Shown here piece after piece: positions 27,259 to 37,300 of a stretch of 64,000 bases of DNA. This DNA comes from Acidobacteriaceae bacterium. GTDB taxonomy: Bacteria; Acidobacteriota; Terriglobia; Terriglobales; Acidobacteriaceae. Location: positions 1-64,000 of the forward strand of contig JASHNW010000101.1 of the NCBI GenBank assembly GCA_030041435.1. Direction: 5' to 3'. A program made the translations under genes and the position numbers. The notes beneath the pieces were generated by a model, which was not told the origin of the DNA, did not search any database, and worked only from the letters and a program-made list of their open reading frames with translations. Position 1 is the first letter of the stretch. Each line of letters opens with the position of its first letter.

Positions 27259-29097
27259 ATGAGAATCTGGCGCTGCGCTGTGCTCGCCATCCTGCTGCCG
27301 ATTTGCTGCCCATGGGCGCCGGGACAGAAGCTCAGCCGTCCTGCGATTCAGGACGTCTATCCCGACAAGGCGCGTTACGCCCCCCACGAACAAGTCGTCC
27401 TCCTGGTTTCTCTTGAGGGTTCTGACACGGCCTCCCCCATCCACGCCACCCTGAAAGCCTCGTTCTGGCATCTGGATTCTCCGATCGGTACCGCTACCCA
27501 GGCCGTGACCCTCTCCGGGCCGGCTCCGGTCCAGGCAGAGATGCGCTGGACTCCTCCTGCGCAGGACTATACCGGCTACCTCGCCGACGTTCGCCTGGTT
27601 GGCCCCGACGGCCGGGAGCTCGGCCGTTCCCAGACCGCGATCGATGTTTCTTCCGAATGGAACCGTTTTCCCCGCTATGGCTACCTCGCCCACTATTCCA
27701 AAGAAGAAGGAGCGGACCCGGATGCCTGGATCGCAGAGCTGAATAAATTTCATATCGATGGTCTGGAGTATTACGACTTCCAGTATCAGCACAATCAGCC
27801 GCTGGCCGGCACTGTGGAGGATCCGGCGCCGGAATGGAACGACATCGGGGGCAGAAAGGTCAGGCGCGATGTGCTCGACGAATTTCTCGCTGCAGCGCGC
27901 CGCCACAACATGATGAGCATGGCCTATAACAGCAGTTACAGCGCCTACGCCGCCGCGTTCACCGATGGCTCCGGCGTCAGTCTGCAGTGGGCCACATGGG
28001 ATACCCCCACCGGGCCACGTACCCTCAGCACAGCCAAAAGTCTGGATTTGCCCGCGGGAGGCGGCTGGGCGACTCCTCGCCTGGTTTACATGAACCAGAA
28101 CAGTCCGGAGTGGCAGAACTATCTCTTTGCGCAGATGGCCAATCTGTTTCGCGTCTACCCCTTCGACGGCTGGCACATCGATACCTTTGGCGTGCGCGGC
28201 GCCTGGGCCTGGGACGGCTCCTATGTCAACTTCATCGATGGCTTCCGCCCTTTCATCGATCATGCAAAGGAATATCTGAACAAGCGCATCGTCCTGAACA
28301 CCGTGAATACGTGGGGGCAGGATGAAACCGCGCGTTCCGATGCCGATTTTGTCTACTCCGAACTGTGGGAGGATCACGAAACCTACTCCAGCATTCTGGA
28401 TGCGGCGGCTCAGGTACACACCGCGAATCCCGCGGCCGGCCTGGTATTCGCTGCCTATCTGCAGCGCCAGCAGAAAGAGGACACTCCCCCGGCGACAGAC
28501 GACTTCAACGCCCCCAGCGTTCTGCTGGCAGACGCCGTCATCTTCGCTTCGGGCGCCGCGCACATCGAACTCGGCGATGGTTCGCGGATGTTATCGGGAG
28601 AATACTTCCCGGCGGACAAAAGATTTGCTGTTCCTCCGGAACTTTTGTCCGCGCTCCGCCATTATTACGATTTTCTGACCGCCTATGAGAACGTTCTTCG
28701 CTGCAACATCACCCCGGCCGATGCCACCGTCACCATGACCGGCCAGCCATCGGGTCCCTATGGGGTGCCCAACACCATCTGGACCATCGCTCGCCAAAAG
28801 GGCGAAAGAACCATCGTGCACTTCATCAACTTGCTGGGATCCGACGACCCGCACTGGCGGGACGTCCATGCGGATCGCCCCGACGCGCCTTTGCTGACCA
28901 ACGTCAACATCCGCATCGCGGCCGATGAGCAGATCGCCACAGCCGGCTGGGCATCGCCCGATGTCGACGGAGGAAGATTTCATCCCCTGGCATTGACCCG
29001 CGGCAACGACAACGGCGAGCGCTATGTGGAGTTCGTGCTCCCGTCTCTCAAATACTGGGATATGGTGCTGCTCGATCGCGCAACCAGCGGGCACTGA
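27259..29097 (+). CDS. GH66-family dextranase or cycloisomaltooligosaccharide glucanotransferase-like enzyme
   Basis: 612 residues with a signal peptide (about 1-23). A beta-sandwich N-domain (about 30-130) precedes a TIM barrel with the GH66 landmarks FPRYGYLAHY, GLEYYDFQYQHN, the probable nucleophile in GWHIDTFG (Asp308) and the probable acid/base in YSELWEDHE (Glu368). A C-terminal beta domain closes the protein. GH66 enzymes cleave alpha-1,6-glucan (dextran) or cyclise it. The long extra CITase insert seems absent, which favours dextranase. No good Shine-Dalgarno precedes the ATG. It lies 70 bases after the wHTH/PD40 regulator in the same direction and may be co-transcribed with it. Confidence 0.85.
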   Translation: MRIWRCAVLAILLPICCPWAPGQKLSRPAIQDVYPDKARYAPHEQVVLLVSLEGSDTASPIHATLKASFWHLDSPIGTATQAVTLSGPAPVQAEMRWTPPAQDYTGYLADVRLVGPDGRELGRSQTAIDVSSEWNRFPRYGYLAHYSKEEGADPDAWIAELNKFHIDGLEYYDFQYQHNQPLAGTVEDPAPEWNDIGGRKVRRDVLDEFLAAARRHNMMSMAYNSSYSAYAAAFTDGSGVSLQWATWDTPTGPRTLSTAKSLDLPAGGGWATPRLVYMNQNSPEWQNYLFAQMANLFRVYPFDGWHIDTFGVRGAWAWDGSYVNFIDGFRPFIDHAKEYLNKRIVLNTVNTWGQDETARSDADFVYSELWEDHETYSSILDAAAQVHTANPAAGLVFAAYLQRQQKEDTPPATDDFNAPSVLLADAVIFASGAAHIELGDGSRMLSGEYFPADKRFAVPPELLSALRHYYDFLTAYENVLRCNITPADATVTMTGQPSGPYGVPNTIWTIARQKGERTIVHFINLLGSDDPHWRDVHADRPDAPLLTNVNIRIAADEQIATAGWASPDVDGGRFHPLALTRGNDNGERYVEFVLPSLKYWDMVLLDRATSGH

Positions 29098-29102
29098 AGG
29101 AG

Positions 29103-29140
29103 AGCGGCAGCAAGCCGCGCAGCATCTGCTTGTTGCCGCT
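29103..29140. terminator. Bidirectional hairpin between convergent GH66 and GH39 genes
   Basis: AGCGGCAGCAAGC (29103-29115) and GCTTGTTGCCGCT (29128-29140) form a 13-bp stem with one G-T wobble and a 12-base loop. There is no long T run on either side. Confidence 0.5.
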
Positions 29141-29169
29141 GGACGCACACCTGAATGAGGATCGATCTG

Positions 29170-30687
29170 CTATTGCTTCGCAACCGTAATCAGATCGAGT
29201 GCGTCCGGCGTCAGCGTCAGGCTCAGCCTGCCCCCGACAAGATGCTCCTGCTCCGCGATCGGCAGTGCCGTCTCGCGGTTCAGTTGTTCCACCTGTGCCG
29301 GAGTGGGATCGAGCGGGCTGCCCATCGCCGCATACTTCGGCAACACGTTTCCGTGGTCGCTGTCGACGCGTTCGATCGTTACTCGCGCATCCGCGGGCAC
29401 GCCGCGGAATTCCAGATCCATGGTACGCGTCTCTCCGTGCTGATCCGAATCGACCAGGTTCCAGGCGGCCACGGCCAGCGATCCGTCTGCGGACCTCGTC
29501 GCGATCACGTTCGGCGAAGCCGTCGCGATCCGCTCATTCCCCAGGTGGTGCAGCAGCGCGAACGCATAGAAGCTGGGCTTGTTGATGCCGCCTTTGGCAC
29601 GCAGCCCGAAATGCCCCTCGAATGGTTTTGGGATCGGTCCGCCCTCCTCAAACACATCGGAAAACGTCCAGAACGACATCTCGTTCACCTTGCCGTCGCA
29701 CTCGCGCACGGTGTTGGCCAGCGCCGGTCCTACGAAGATCGTGTCTCTGGATTCGTCCATCCCCTGCACGTTCCACTCCGTCCAGAACAACGGCAGCTTC
29801 GGCAGCGCCGAGGCATCAATTTGATTTCTCACCTTGGCCACCGCCGCGCACACGCGATCGTCCATCGGCACAGGCTTGTCGTTGCCAAACAGATTCTCCA
29901 CCGTGTCGTCGGCGTAGCCGTGCGTGGAGACGAAATCGATCGGAACATCGTTCTCCGCGACGTGCTGGAGAAAGGCGGGAATCCACGAGGCCGCCGCCGT
30001 CGCCGGCCCGCCCACGCGAAGACGCGGGCTGACGCTCTTCAGGGCACGCGCGGTGTGGTCGTATAAGTCGAAGTAAGACTGCTGGCGGGGTACGCCGCCC
30101 CAGAAATCGATGTTCGGTTCGTTCCACACTTCGAAGTACCACTGCGAGACTTCGTCGATGCCGTAGCGCTCGACGAGATGGCGGGCAAACGCGGTCATGA
30201 AGGCGTCCCACTCGTCCCAATCGCGCGGCGGCGAGACGTTGGGGTGGTACCAAAACCCATGAAGGTCGAGAGGATTCGCAGCGAGCTGCGTCGGCATGAA
30301 ACTGATTTCCACCAGCGGCCGCACTCCGTTTTTCACCAGCCCGTCGTAGATCTCATCCACGTAGGCGAAGTTGTAGACCGGCTCTCCATGCTCGTCGCGG
30401 GTAAACACGTCGACTTCGTCGTCCAGAATGCCGTGGAAGCGCACCCACTGGAAGTCGGTTACCTGATGGACGGCGCGCAGATCGTCGCGCCACGGCTCCC
30501 GCAGGCTCAGAATGGCGCGGCCGGAGCCGAACATCTGCTCCCAAAAGTGGGGAAACGGTGTCGTTGACGCGTTCGCGTCGATCGTCACCGTCTCCTGCGC
30601 CCGCAACGCCGGCCCTGCGGCCAGCAGCAACAGGGCGGCCGCGATGCCCACCACGCTTTTCCAGCGAAACTCAGAATCTTCGACCAT
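29170..30687 (-). CDS. GH39-family glycosidase (beta-xylosidase-like), paralogue 1
   Basis: 505 residues. A signal peptide (about 12-30) is followed by a (beta/alpha)8 clan-A barrel with the GH39 acid/base motif FEVWNEPNIDFW (Glu190) and nucleophile motif LFWTEWN (Glu304), then a C-terminal beta-sandwich. Members hydrolyse beta-xylosides, alpha-iduronides or other glycosides with retention; the precise substrate is unclear. A second, collinear paralogue with identical motif spacing is at 38159-39685. This gene is the last of a likely three-gene operon (PF10091-type glycosidase, LacI regulator, GH39), 39 bases after the regulator. Confidence 0.88.
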   Translation of the reverse strand: MVEDSEFRWKSVVGIAAALLLLAAGPALRAQETVTIDANASTTPFPHFWEQMFGSGRAILSLREPWRDDLRAVHQVTDFQWVRFHGILDDEVDVFTRDEHGEPVYNFAYVDEIYDGLVKNGVRPLVEISFMPTQLAANPLDLHGFWYHPNVSPPRDWDEWDAFMTAFARHLVERYGIDEVSQWYFEVWNEPNIDFWGGVPRQQSYFDLYDHTARALKSVSPRLRVGGPATAAASWIPAFLQHVAENDVPIDFVSTHGYADDTVENLFGNDKPVPMDDRVCAAVAKVRNQIDASALPKLPLFWTEWNVQGMDESRDTIFVGPALANTVRECDGKVNEMSFWTFSDVFEEGGPIPKPFEGHFGLRAKGGINKPSFYAFALLHHLGNERIATASPNVIATRSADGSLAVAAWNLVDSDQHGETRTMDLEFRGVPADARVTIERVDSDHGNVLPKYAAMGSPLDPTPAQVEQLNRETALPIAEQEHLVGGRLSLTLTPDALDLITVAKQ

Positions 30688-30726
30688 GATGCGGCGCTTC
30701 CTTTGCAGACTGCCGGAACCGGCTGG

Positions 30727-31800
30727 TCAGTTCCTGGGCCCGCGCTCTGTCGAGTGTCGCCTGACAAAACTGGGCGAAACCAAAATGGATTCCTGCGCAG
30801 GTTCCCTGACTCCTTCGCGAATGAGCCGCAGAAGATTCACCGCAGCCGTTTGTCCCATTTCGTAGAGGGGCTGGCGCACTGTGGTCAGCCCCGGCCGAAT
30901 GGTAGCGGCGCTGGGAATATCGTCGAACCCTATGACTGACACTTCACGCGGCACGTGAATGCCCGCTTCGTGCAGCGCGGTGATCGCGCCGATTGCGGAA
31001 GCGTCGTTGAAACAGAAAATCGCCGAGAAGCGATGACCGTTCTCCAGCAGTTTTCGCGTCGCGACGTATCCCGGCTCGCTGCCCGGCGCGATGCCTTCCA
31101 GCTGCACCACCAGCTCCGGGCGCACCCGAATGCCCAGCGCGGAGCAGGTCTTGCGGATCGCATCCCACCGTACGCGTGTATCGGAACTGAAGGTCTGCCC
31201 TTTGATGAACGCGATCCTCCGGTGGCCGAGCTCGTAAAGATGAGAAAGCGCATATTGTGCCGCGGTCCGATGATCGAGTTCGATGGTCAGCACCCCTTTG
31301 CCCCTGCGGTGGCCCGATACCGCAACCACCGGCACGGGCAGCCGTTCCACGATCGGAGTATCGACCGCGATAATGCCCTCCACCGCTCGTGACAGCAGCA
31401 GGCGCGGATATTGCTGCAGCAGATCGCTTCGATGCCGATGGCTCACCACGAAATAGAAGAACTTCTCCTTGAGCAAGGCGTCTTCGATCCCGCTCAGCAC
31501 CGCGGCTGCGTATCCCTCGCTGATTTCCGGCACCATCACGCCGACGGTGAAGCTCCGCCGTTTTCTCAGCCCCTGGGCAAAGCTGTTCGGCTGGTAGTTC
31601 AGCGCAGCCGCCGCCTTCAGCACCCGCTGCTGCGTATCCGGAGCAATGCGGTACTCCACACCCGCGTTGTTCATCACGCGCGATACGGTGGTCGGCGACA
31701 GCCCCAAATGCGCGGCAAGTTCCCTCAGGCTCGCGCCATGGCGGCCGCCTGAACCGCCCGGCGCAGAGTCGTTGCTGCGTTCTTTATCCGAGGACCTGAT
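30727..31800 (-). CDS. LacI-family transcriptional regulator with non-canonical start
   Basis: About 357 residues. An N-terminal LacI helix-turn-helix (SLRELAAHLGLSPTTVSRVMNN) and a periplasmic-binding-protein-like sensor domain (VGVMVPEISEGYAAAVLSGIE to the C-terminal SVIGFDDIPSAATIRPGLTTVRQP) are clear. The first possible TTG (31707) would delete the first helix of the HTH, so translation must begin further upstream, yet no ATG, GTG or TTG exists there before the in-frame stop. An ATC codon at 31800-31798 stands 5 bases after a strong GGAAGGAG and is my choice; CTG at 31728 is the alternative. It sits between two glycosidase genes of the same strand and probably binds the CG-centred palindromes found upstream of nearby glycan genes. 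Confidence 0.85.
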   Translation of the reverse strand: MRSSDKERSNDSAPGGSGGRHGASLRELAAHLGLSPTTVSRVMNNAGVEYRIAPDTQQRVLKAAAALNYQPNSFAQGLRKRRSFTVGVMVPEISEGYAAAVLSGIEDALLKEKFFYFVVSHRHRSDLLQQYPRLLLSRAVEGIIAVDTPIVERLPVPVVAVSGHRRGKGVLTIELDHRTAAQYALSHLYELGHRRIAFIKGQTFSSDTRVRWDAIRKTCSALGIRVRPELVVQLEGIAPGSEPGYVATRKLLENGHRFSAIFCFNDASAIGAITALHEAGIHVPREVSVIGFDDIPSAATIRPGLTTVRQPLYEMGQTAAVNLLRLIREGVREPAQESILVSPSFVRRHSTERGPRN

Positions 31801-31868
31801 AACGGCTCCTTCCCCCTTGCTGGTTCCGTCTCATCCGCCCGCAACCCACCCGCCTGCGGACAACCGGG

Positions 31869-34034
31869 TTACGGCTGAGCCGGCTGAAACCCAATCTTCT
31901 TCAACATGGCCTGGATTTCCGGATTGGCCATGAAGCATTTCCAGATCAGGCCGCTGCGATAGTTCTCGATCATCACTACCTGCGGCGCCTGATTCAGCCC
32001 CATCGTGATGCCCGAATACCAGTTCTCCTGCTCATTGAACGCGTCGCGAAACCCGTAGATGCTCCACACCTGAGCGCCCAGGTCGCGATAGAAATGCTTC
32101 AGCGCCAGCATCGACTGCGCCGGCGTATAAGCAAACGAGCTGATCGCCCCCGTGGGCGCAATCGTGCCGTCGTCGGTGACAAACGGCTTGTACTCGTCGT
32201 ACCCGTCCGGTCCATCGACCGCCGTCAGCCCCCAGCAGTCCGCGCCGTAGCCTTTCATGTGCAGAGGATTGGCGATGCTGTACGCCTGGCTCATCAGCGC
32301 CTCGTTCCGGTTGTTCTCAAAATAATCGGCGTACTTGTCGCGCCGGCCGTGCGGGTCGTAGCCCATGTACGAGTAGTGCGTAAAAAACAGCGGCCCCGGA
32401 GAACCGGGAACATAGTCCATATTGACTGTAATGCCGTAATAAGTATGCGGGCGTCCGTACACGTGGCCGGTGCCTTCCGCTGTATAGCCTGTGTAGTAAA
32501 GGCTCGCAGGCACCGGATGTGTGGGCGAGGCAATCGCCTCGAGATAAGTGATCATCACTTCATTCCAGCCCGTGAGCCGGTTGGCGATGTAGAAGGAGTA
32601 ATCCGGCGACCAGTGCCAGTAAAGGGCGTCGCGCCGCGGCGTGGCTCGAAACCACTCCCAGTCCACTCCCTCCCAAAGTTGCGTGATGCGGTCGTAAAGT
32701 TTGCGGCCGGAGGGGCCGTCCGCCTTGAAGTATTGCCGCGCCGCCAGCAGGCCCTCCATCAGGAACGAAGTCTCGACGAGGTCGGCGCCGTCATCGTACA
32801 TGCCGAAGGTGGGCATCACGTGGCCGGTGGTTCCGCTCAGGAAATGAGGCCACGCGCCGTGGAAGCGATCGGCGTGCTCAAGAAAACTCGTGATCTTCAG
32901 CAGGCGGTCGATGGCCTGCTGATGCGTGATGAAACCGCGGTCCGCGGCGACCGTGATCGCCATGATGCCGAAGCCGCTGGCGCCCAATGCGATCATATCG
33001 TCGTTGCCCGGCCGGCTTTCACGAGCCATTCCGGAATGCGGCTCAGCCGCTTCCCAGTAATAGCGGAAAGAAGCTTCCTGCACCATGGTCAGCAGCTCGT
33101 CGTCGGTCATGGGGTGCGTGGAGGCCGTGGCCGGCGTCGAGGGTGCTGACTCGAGCAGTGACGATGTTCGTGCCGTCACGCGATACGTTGCGGTCATGTG
33201 CGGGTTGCCGGTGTAATCGCAGTAGCGATTCACGCCCGGGCGCTGCACTCCGATGGCCTGGAAGGGCTGGCCGTCTTCAGAGCGGTAGATCACGTATTGC
33301 GCGAGCGCCGGATCCTCCTCCGCATCCCAGCTGATGTCGATGTGACGCTCGTATCCTCTGGCCACAACATCCTGCGGCGCCGCCGGCGCAGCCTCATTGG
33401 CAGGGGGATCGTCCTCGATGCGAATGTCGTCGACGTAAAGCGTGTGCTGGGCGGCATCGTCAGCCCCCTGCACGAAGACCAGCGTGTTGATTCGATGCGG
33501 CTCGAAGGGGTAAATCGAAGCCGTCTGGAAGGCGCTGAGCGGGATGCTCACCCGCGTCCACTTGCCCGGGATCAGGTCAGGGGCGTAATCGCCAATGGCG
33601 AGCGGCGACGTGAAGTTATGGTCGGTATCGCGCAGAGCCAGTTTCGGAAGGTCCTTCGCCGAGATGCCCTGCGGAGCGCACAGCCACAGCCAGAGATTTG
33701 CGCCGGGAAACTCCGGGGGCCGATTGCGCCATTTGTAGAGGTTGAGCTCCGCGGACCACCCTCCCTCAGGCGCTGAATCCCATCGCAGCTCCAGTGCGTT
33801 GGGACCGCTGATGAAACTCCTCGTTTCGATGGGCAATTTTCCGTCGACCAGGTAAAGCGTGCTGGGGGCGCTGGCCCGGCCGCTCGAGTAGTAATAATTT
33901 CCCGGCGAAAGACTGTTTTCGAAGAATACCTGCTGCGAGTAATTCTGATCTGCCTGCGCCGCTGCCTGTGCGGCAACCAGGCCCGGCACAGTCAGCATCA
34001 AAGCCAACCACCGGCGGGTCCTCCTGCTTTTCAC
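31869..34034 (-). CDS. Secreted PF10091-type glycosidase (glucoamylase-like, GH144-related)
   Basis: About 721 residues. A signal peptide ([17 protein letters not shown]) leads to a carbohydrate-binding-like beta domain (about 30-210), a fibronectin-III-like module (about 220-310), and a C-terminal (alpha/alpha)6 PF10091 domain starting at [18 protein letters not shown] with [17 protein letters not shown] and the ending [13 protein letters not shown]. Characterised members include GH144 endo-beta-1,2-glucanases. The frame opens at 34148, but GTG 34034 has an AAGGAG 9 bases upstream and starts the signal peptide directly. It is the first gene of an operon with the LacI regulator and GH39, and is divergent from the receptor at 34322 across a pair of LacI-type operators. 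Confidence 0.85.
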   Translation of the reverse strand: MKSRRTRRWLALMLTVPGLVAAQAAAQADQNYSQQVFFENSLSPGNYYYSSGRASAPSTLYLVDGKLPIETRSFISGPNALELRWDSAPEGGWSAELNLYKWRNRPPEFPGANLWLWLCAPQGISAKDLPKLALRDTDHNFTSPLAIGDYAPDLIPGKWTRVSIPLSAFQTASIYPFEPHRINTLVFVQGADDAAQHTLYVDDIRIEDDPPANEAAPAAPQDVVARGYERHIDISWDAEEDPALAQYVIYRSEDGQPFQAIGVQRPGVNRYCDYTGNPHMTATYRVTARTSSLLESAPSTPATASTHPMTDDELLTMVQEASFRYYWEAAEPHSGMARESRPGNDDMIALGASGFGIMAITVAADRGFITHQQAIDRLLKITSFLEHADRFHGAWPHFLSGTTGHVMPTFGMYDDGADLVETSFLMEGLLAARQYFKADGPSGRKLYDRITQLWEGVDWEWFRATPRRDALYWHWSPDYSFYIANRLTGWNEVMITYLEAIASPTHPVPASLYYTGYTAEGTGHVYGRPHTYYGITVNMDYVPGSPGPLFFTHYSYMGYDPHGRRDKYADYFENNRNEALMSQAYSIANPLHMKGYGADCWGLTAVDGPDGYDEYKPFVTDDGTIAPTGAISSFAYTPAQSMLALKHFYRDLGAQVWSIYGFRDAFNEQENWYSGITMGLNQAPQVVMIENYRSGLIWKCFMANPEIQAMLKKIGFQPAQP

Positions 34035-34171
34035 GTGTTTGCTCTCCTTCACGTCCGCACGGCAGATGAGCCGCACTCCCGCGGCGCTCCCCCGGCGATT
34101 CGTGCGTCGGGCTGGGGAAGCCCGGCACTTGACAACCGCGACAGCCAAGTAGTACCAATTTTAGCCACAGT

Positions 34172-34206
34172 ACAAACGATTGCGCAACCGTGCGCAAACG
34201 TTTGCG
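34172..34206. promoter_or_regulatory. Tandem LacI-type operators between divergent glycan genes
   Basis: CGCAAACGTTTGCG (34193-34206) is a perfect 14-bp CG-centred palindrome of the LacI/GalR class. A second AANCGNTT site, AAACGATT (34174-34181), lies with its centre 22 bp away, about two DNA turns, suited to cooperative binding. Both lie between the PF10091-lacI-GH39 operon and the receptor gene at 34322. Confidence 0.6.
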
Positions 34207-34321
34207 GCAGCGACAGGGTCCGGTCCTGCCCCCGTCTCGGGCCTTCCGCTTCGCGAACACTGCATCGACTGACGAGGTGCAACACAAAAACCTCACCGCA
34301 CGATTTTCTTAAGGAGACAGT

Positions 34322-37300
34322 ATGCAAGCCCCTGTGTCAGGAAACGCCCGCTCATCGCGGACAGAAATTCCCACTTCTCCATCGAGCCTGAGAAACATCT
34401 GGCTCGGCCTGCGCACCATCCTGCTGCTGGCGGGGTTGATCTGCTGTCTCACCCCCTCGCTGCATGCTCAGTACAACGCCTCGCTGCGCGGCACGGTCGC
34501 CGACCCCTCGGGCGCGGTGATACCAGGCGCCACTCTCACGCTGCTGAACACGGATACGAACGAGAGCATGACGGCGACCTCGGATGCGAGCGGCACTTAC
34601 ACCTTCAATGCACTCCCGCCCGCCCATTTCTCCCTCACCGTGGAGCACTCCGGATTTAAGACCAACGTCATTTCCCACGTGGCGATTATTCCCGAGCAGC
34701 CGAACACCCTGAACGTCGAGCTGCAGGTCGGCGAGACTCACGAAACCGTGACGGTGACCGCCGGCACGCAGGCATTGACCACCGACACCGCGACCCTGAG
34801 TTCCACCATCGACAACAACGAAGTACAGCATCTGCCCTCGTTCAACCGCGACGTCTTCCAGCTGGCGCAGCTCACCCCCGGCGTCTTCGGCAACGGGTCG
34901 CAGGGCAGCGGCGGCGGCACCTACAACCTGCCCGGCAACCAGGGACCCGGAGGCAGCGGCGGTGGCCAGGCTGGCATCTTCCAGACGGAAAACGGCCCGC
35001 AGATCCAGCCCATGGGCGGACAGTACGAGACTAACAGCATCAGCATCGACGGCATCAGCACGGTCAGCGCCGTATGGGGCGGCACTTCCGTCATCACGCC
35101 CAGCGAGGACTCGGTCGACAGCCTCCACGTGGTGGCCAACAGCTACGACGCGGAAAACGGCCGCTTTTCCGGGGCGGAGATGGAAATTACGTCGAAGAGC
35201 GGCAGCAACGATGTGCATGGCAGCGCCTTCTTCAAAGCGTCGCGTCCGGGACTGAACGCCTATCAGCGGTGGAACGGCACCGGATCGAATCACGCGGGCG
35301 TGGGGACGACTTCCAAAGAGCGGGCGGCCTCGCGCGGACTGAACCGCTACAACCAGGACTTTAACAATTTCGGCGGAAGCCTGGGCGGACCTTTCTGGAA
35401 GAACCATATCTTCGGCTTCTTCAACATCGAAACCAGCCCACTGTCCTCCAGCACCACGTCGCAGGGGTGGTACGAGACGTCGCAGTTCGATTCCTCGGCT
35501 GGTCCCGGCCCGATCGCCAAGGCTTATCTCTCCCATCCCGGCGAAGGAGTGGCTTCAGGCGCCACCATCATCAACCGCACCTGCGCCTCTATCGGCCTGA
35601 CCGAGGGGGTTAATTGCAATACGGAGTCCAACGGGCTGGATGTGGGCTCGCCGATGACCACCGGGGTGGGGAACCAGGATCTGACCTACGGCGGCACCTC
35701 GAATACTCCCGGGGTGGGCGGCGGGCTCGACGGCGTCGCCGATATCGCCTATTTCAATGTTCTCAACCCGACGACCATTTCGCAGACGCAGTACAACGGC
35801 CGTCTGGATGCGGATGTGACCAGCAAAGACCTGGTGACCTTCGCTATCTACTGGCAGCCGGAGACGACGACCGACTACAACGGTCCGACACGTTCTGCCA
35901 ACCTGTGGCACCACTCGCAGGTGAACGACGCGTTCTCGCTCATCTGGAACCACACCTTCTCGCCGACCCTGCTGAACCAGGCGCGTGCCAACGCCGCCGG
36001 CTGGCGGTGGAATGAAATCACTTCCAATCCTCAGGAGCCTTTCGGCCTGCCCCAGGACAATATCAATAACATCGGCAGCGCAGCCATCAATTTCTTCGGC
36101 GCTCCCGGGCCGAGCAACTTCGACCAGTGGACCTACACCTACAACGACGTGCTCACGAAGGTGCTGGGCAATCAGAGCATCAAGGCCGGTGGCGAGCTGA
36201 CGCGGCTCTACTACCTGAACAACGCGACTTACTCGGCGCGTCCAGGCTACAACTTCGACAACCTGTGGGATTTTGCCAACGACGCTCCTTATTTCGAGAG
36301 CGGCCAGTTCAATCACTCCACCGGCGTCCCCTTTGCCAACCGCCAGGACGACCGCCTGAACATCTGGGGCTTCTTCGTGCAGGACGACTACAAAATTCGT
36401 CCCAATCTGACGCTCAACGCCGGCCTGCGCTGGTCGTACTTCGGTGGATTCTATTCCAAGGAAAGCAATCTGGATGTGGTGCGGTTCGGGTCGGGATCCG
36501 ATCCGCTGACCGGGCTGAACATCCGCGTGGGCGGCGGCCTGCAGGGTTCGCCGCAAAGCAACTGGGGGCCGCAGTTCGGCTTCGCGTGGCAGCCGGGATT
36601 TACGAACAGCAAAGGCGTGCTGCGCGGCGGCTTCGGCATCAACTACAACCAAAACGAGATCGCGATTCTGGCCAACGGCACCGGCAACCCGCCCAACGCC
36701 ATCAACGCCAGCTTCACCTGTCCCTATCCTTACACCAGCAACCCCAGCTGCGCCGGGACGGAGATTGTCTACGCGGTGGGCAACACTACCAACTCGCTAT
36801 TTAACTATCCGGCCAATCCGAACACCATCACAAACTTCAGCAGCGCCAACCTGCCGCTGACGGGAACCACCGGCGTCACGGGATATCCGGCGAATGCCAA
36901 CACGATCTCCAACTACCACTATTCGCTCGAAGCGGATTACCAGTTCCCGTTCAACATGGTGGCCACCGTGGGTTACGAGGGCGACTTTATGCGGAACTTG
37001 CTGATCCAGAGCCTCTGGAACGCGATTGCGGCGCAGAGAGGTCTTGCGCTGAATCCGTCGGTGCAGTCTTTCGACTTCTACGGGAACGGGGGCAGCGGCA
37101 ACTTCAACTCCCTGGTGACCACGCTCGCGCATAACTTCTCCAACCACTTCCAGGCCGAGGCGATGTACACCTGGGGCAAGGCGATGGACGAGAACTCCGG
37201 ACCCTATTCCGAGGATCCGTATCCGTACGACACGAGCGCGGCGTACGGGCCCTCAGACTACAACGTGACCAATGCCTTCAAACTGTTCGGGCTGTGGCAG

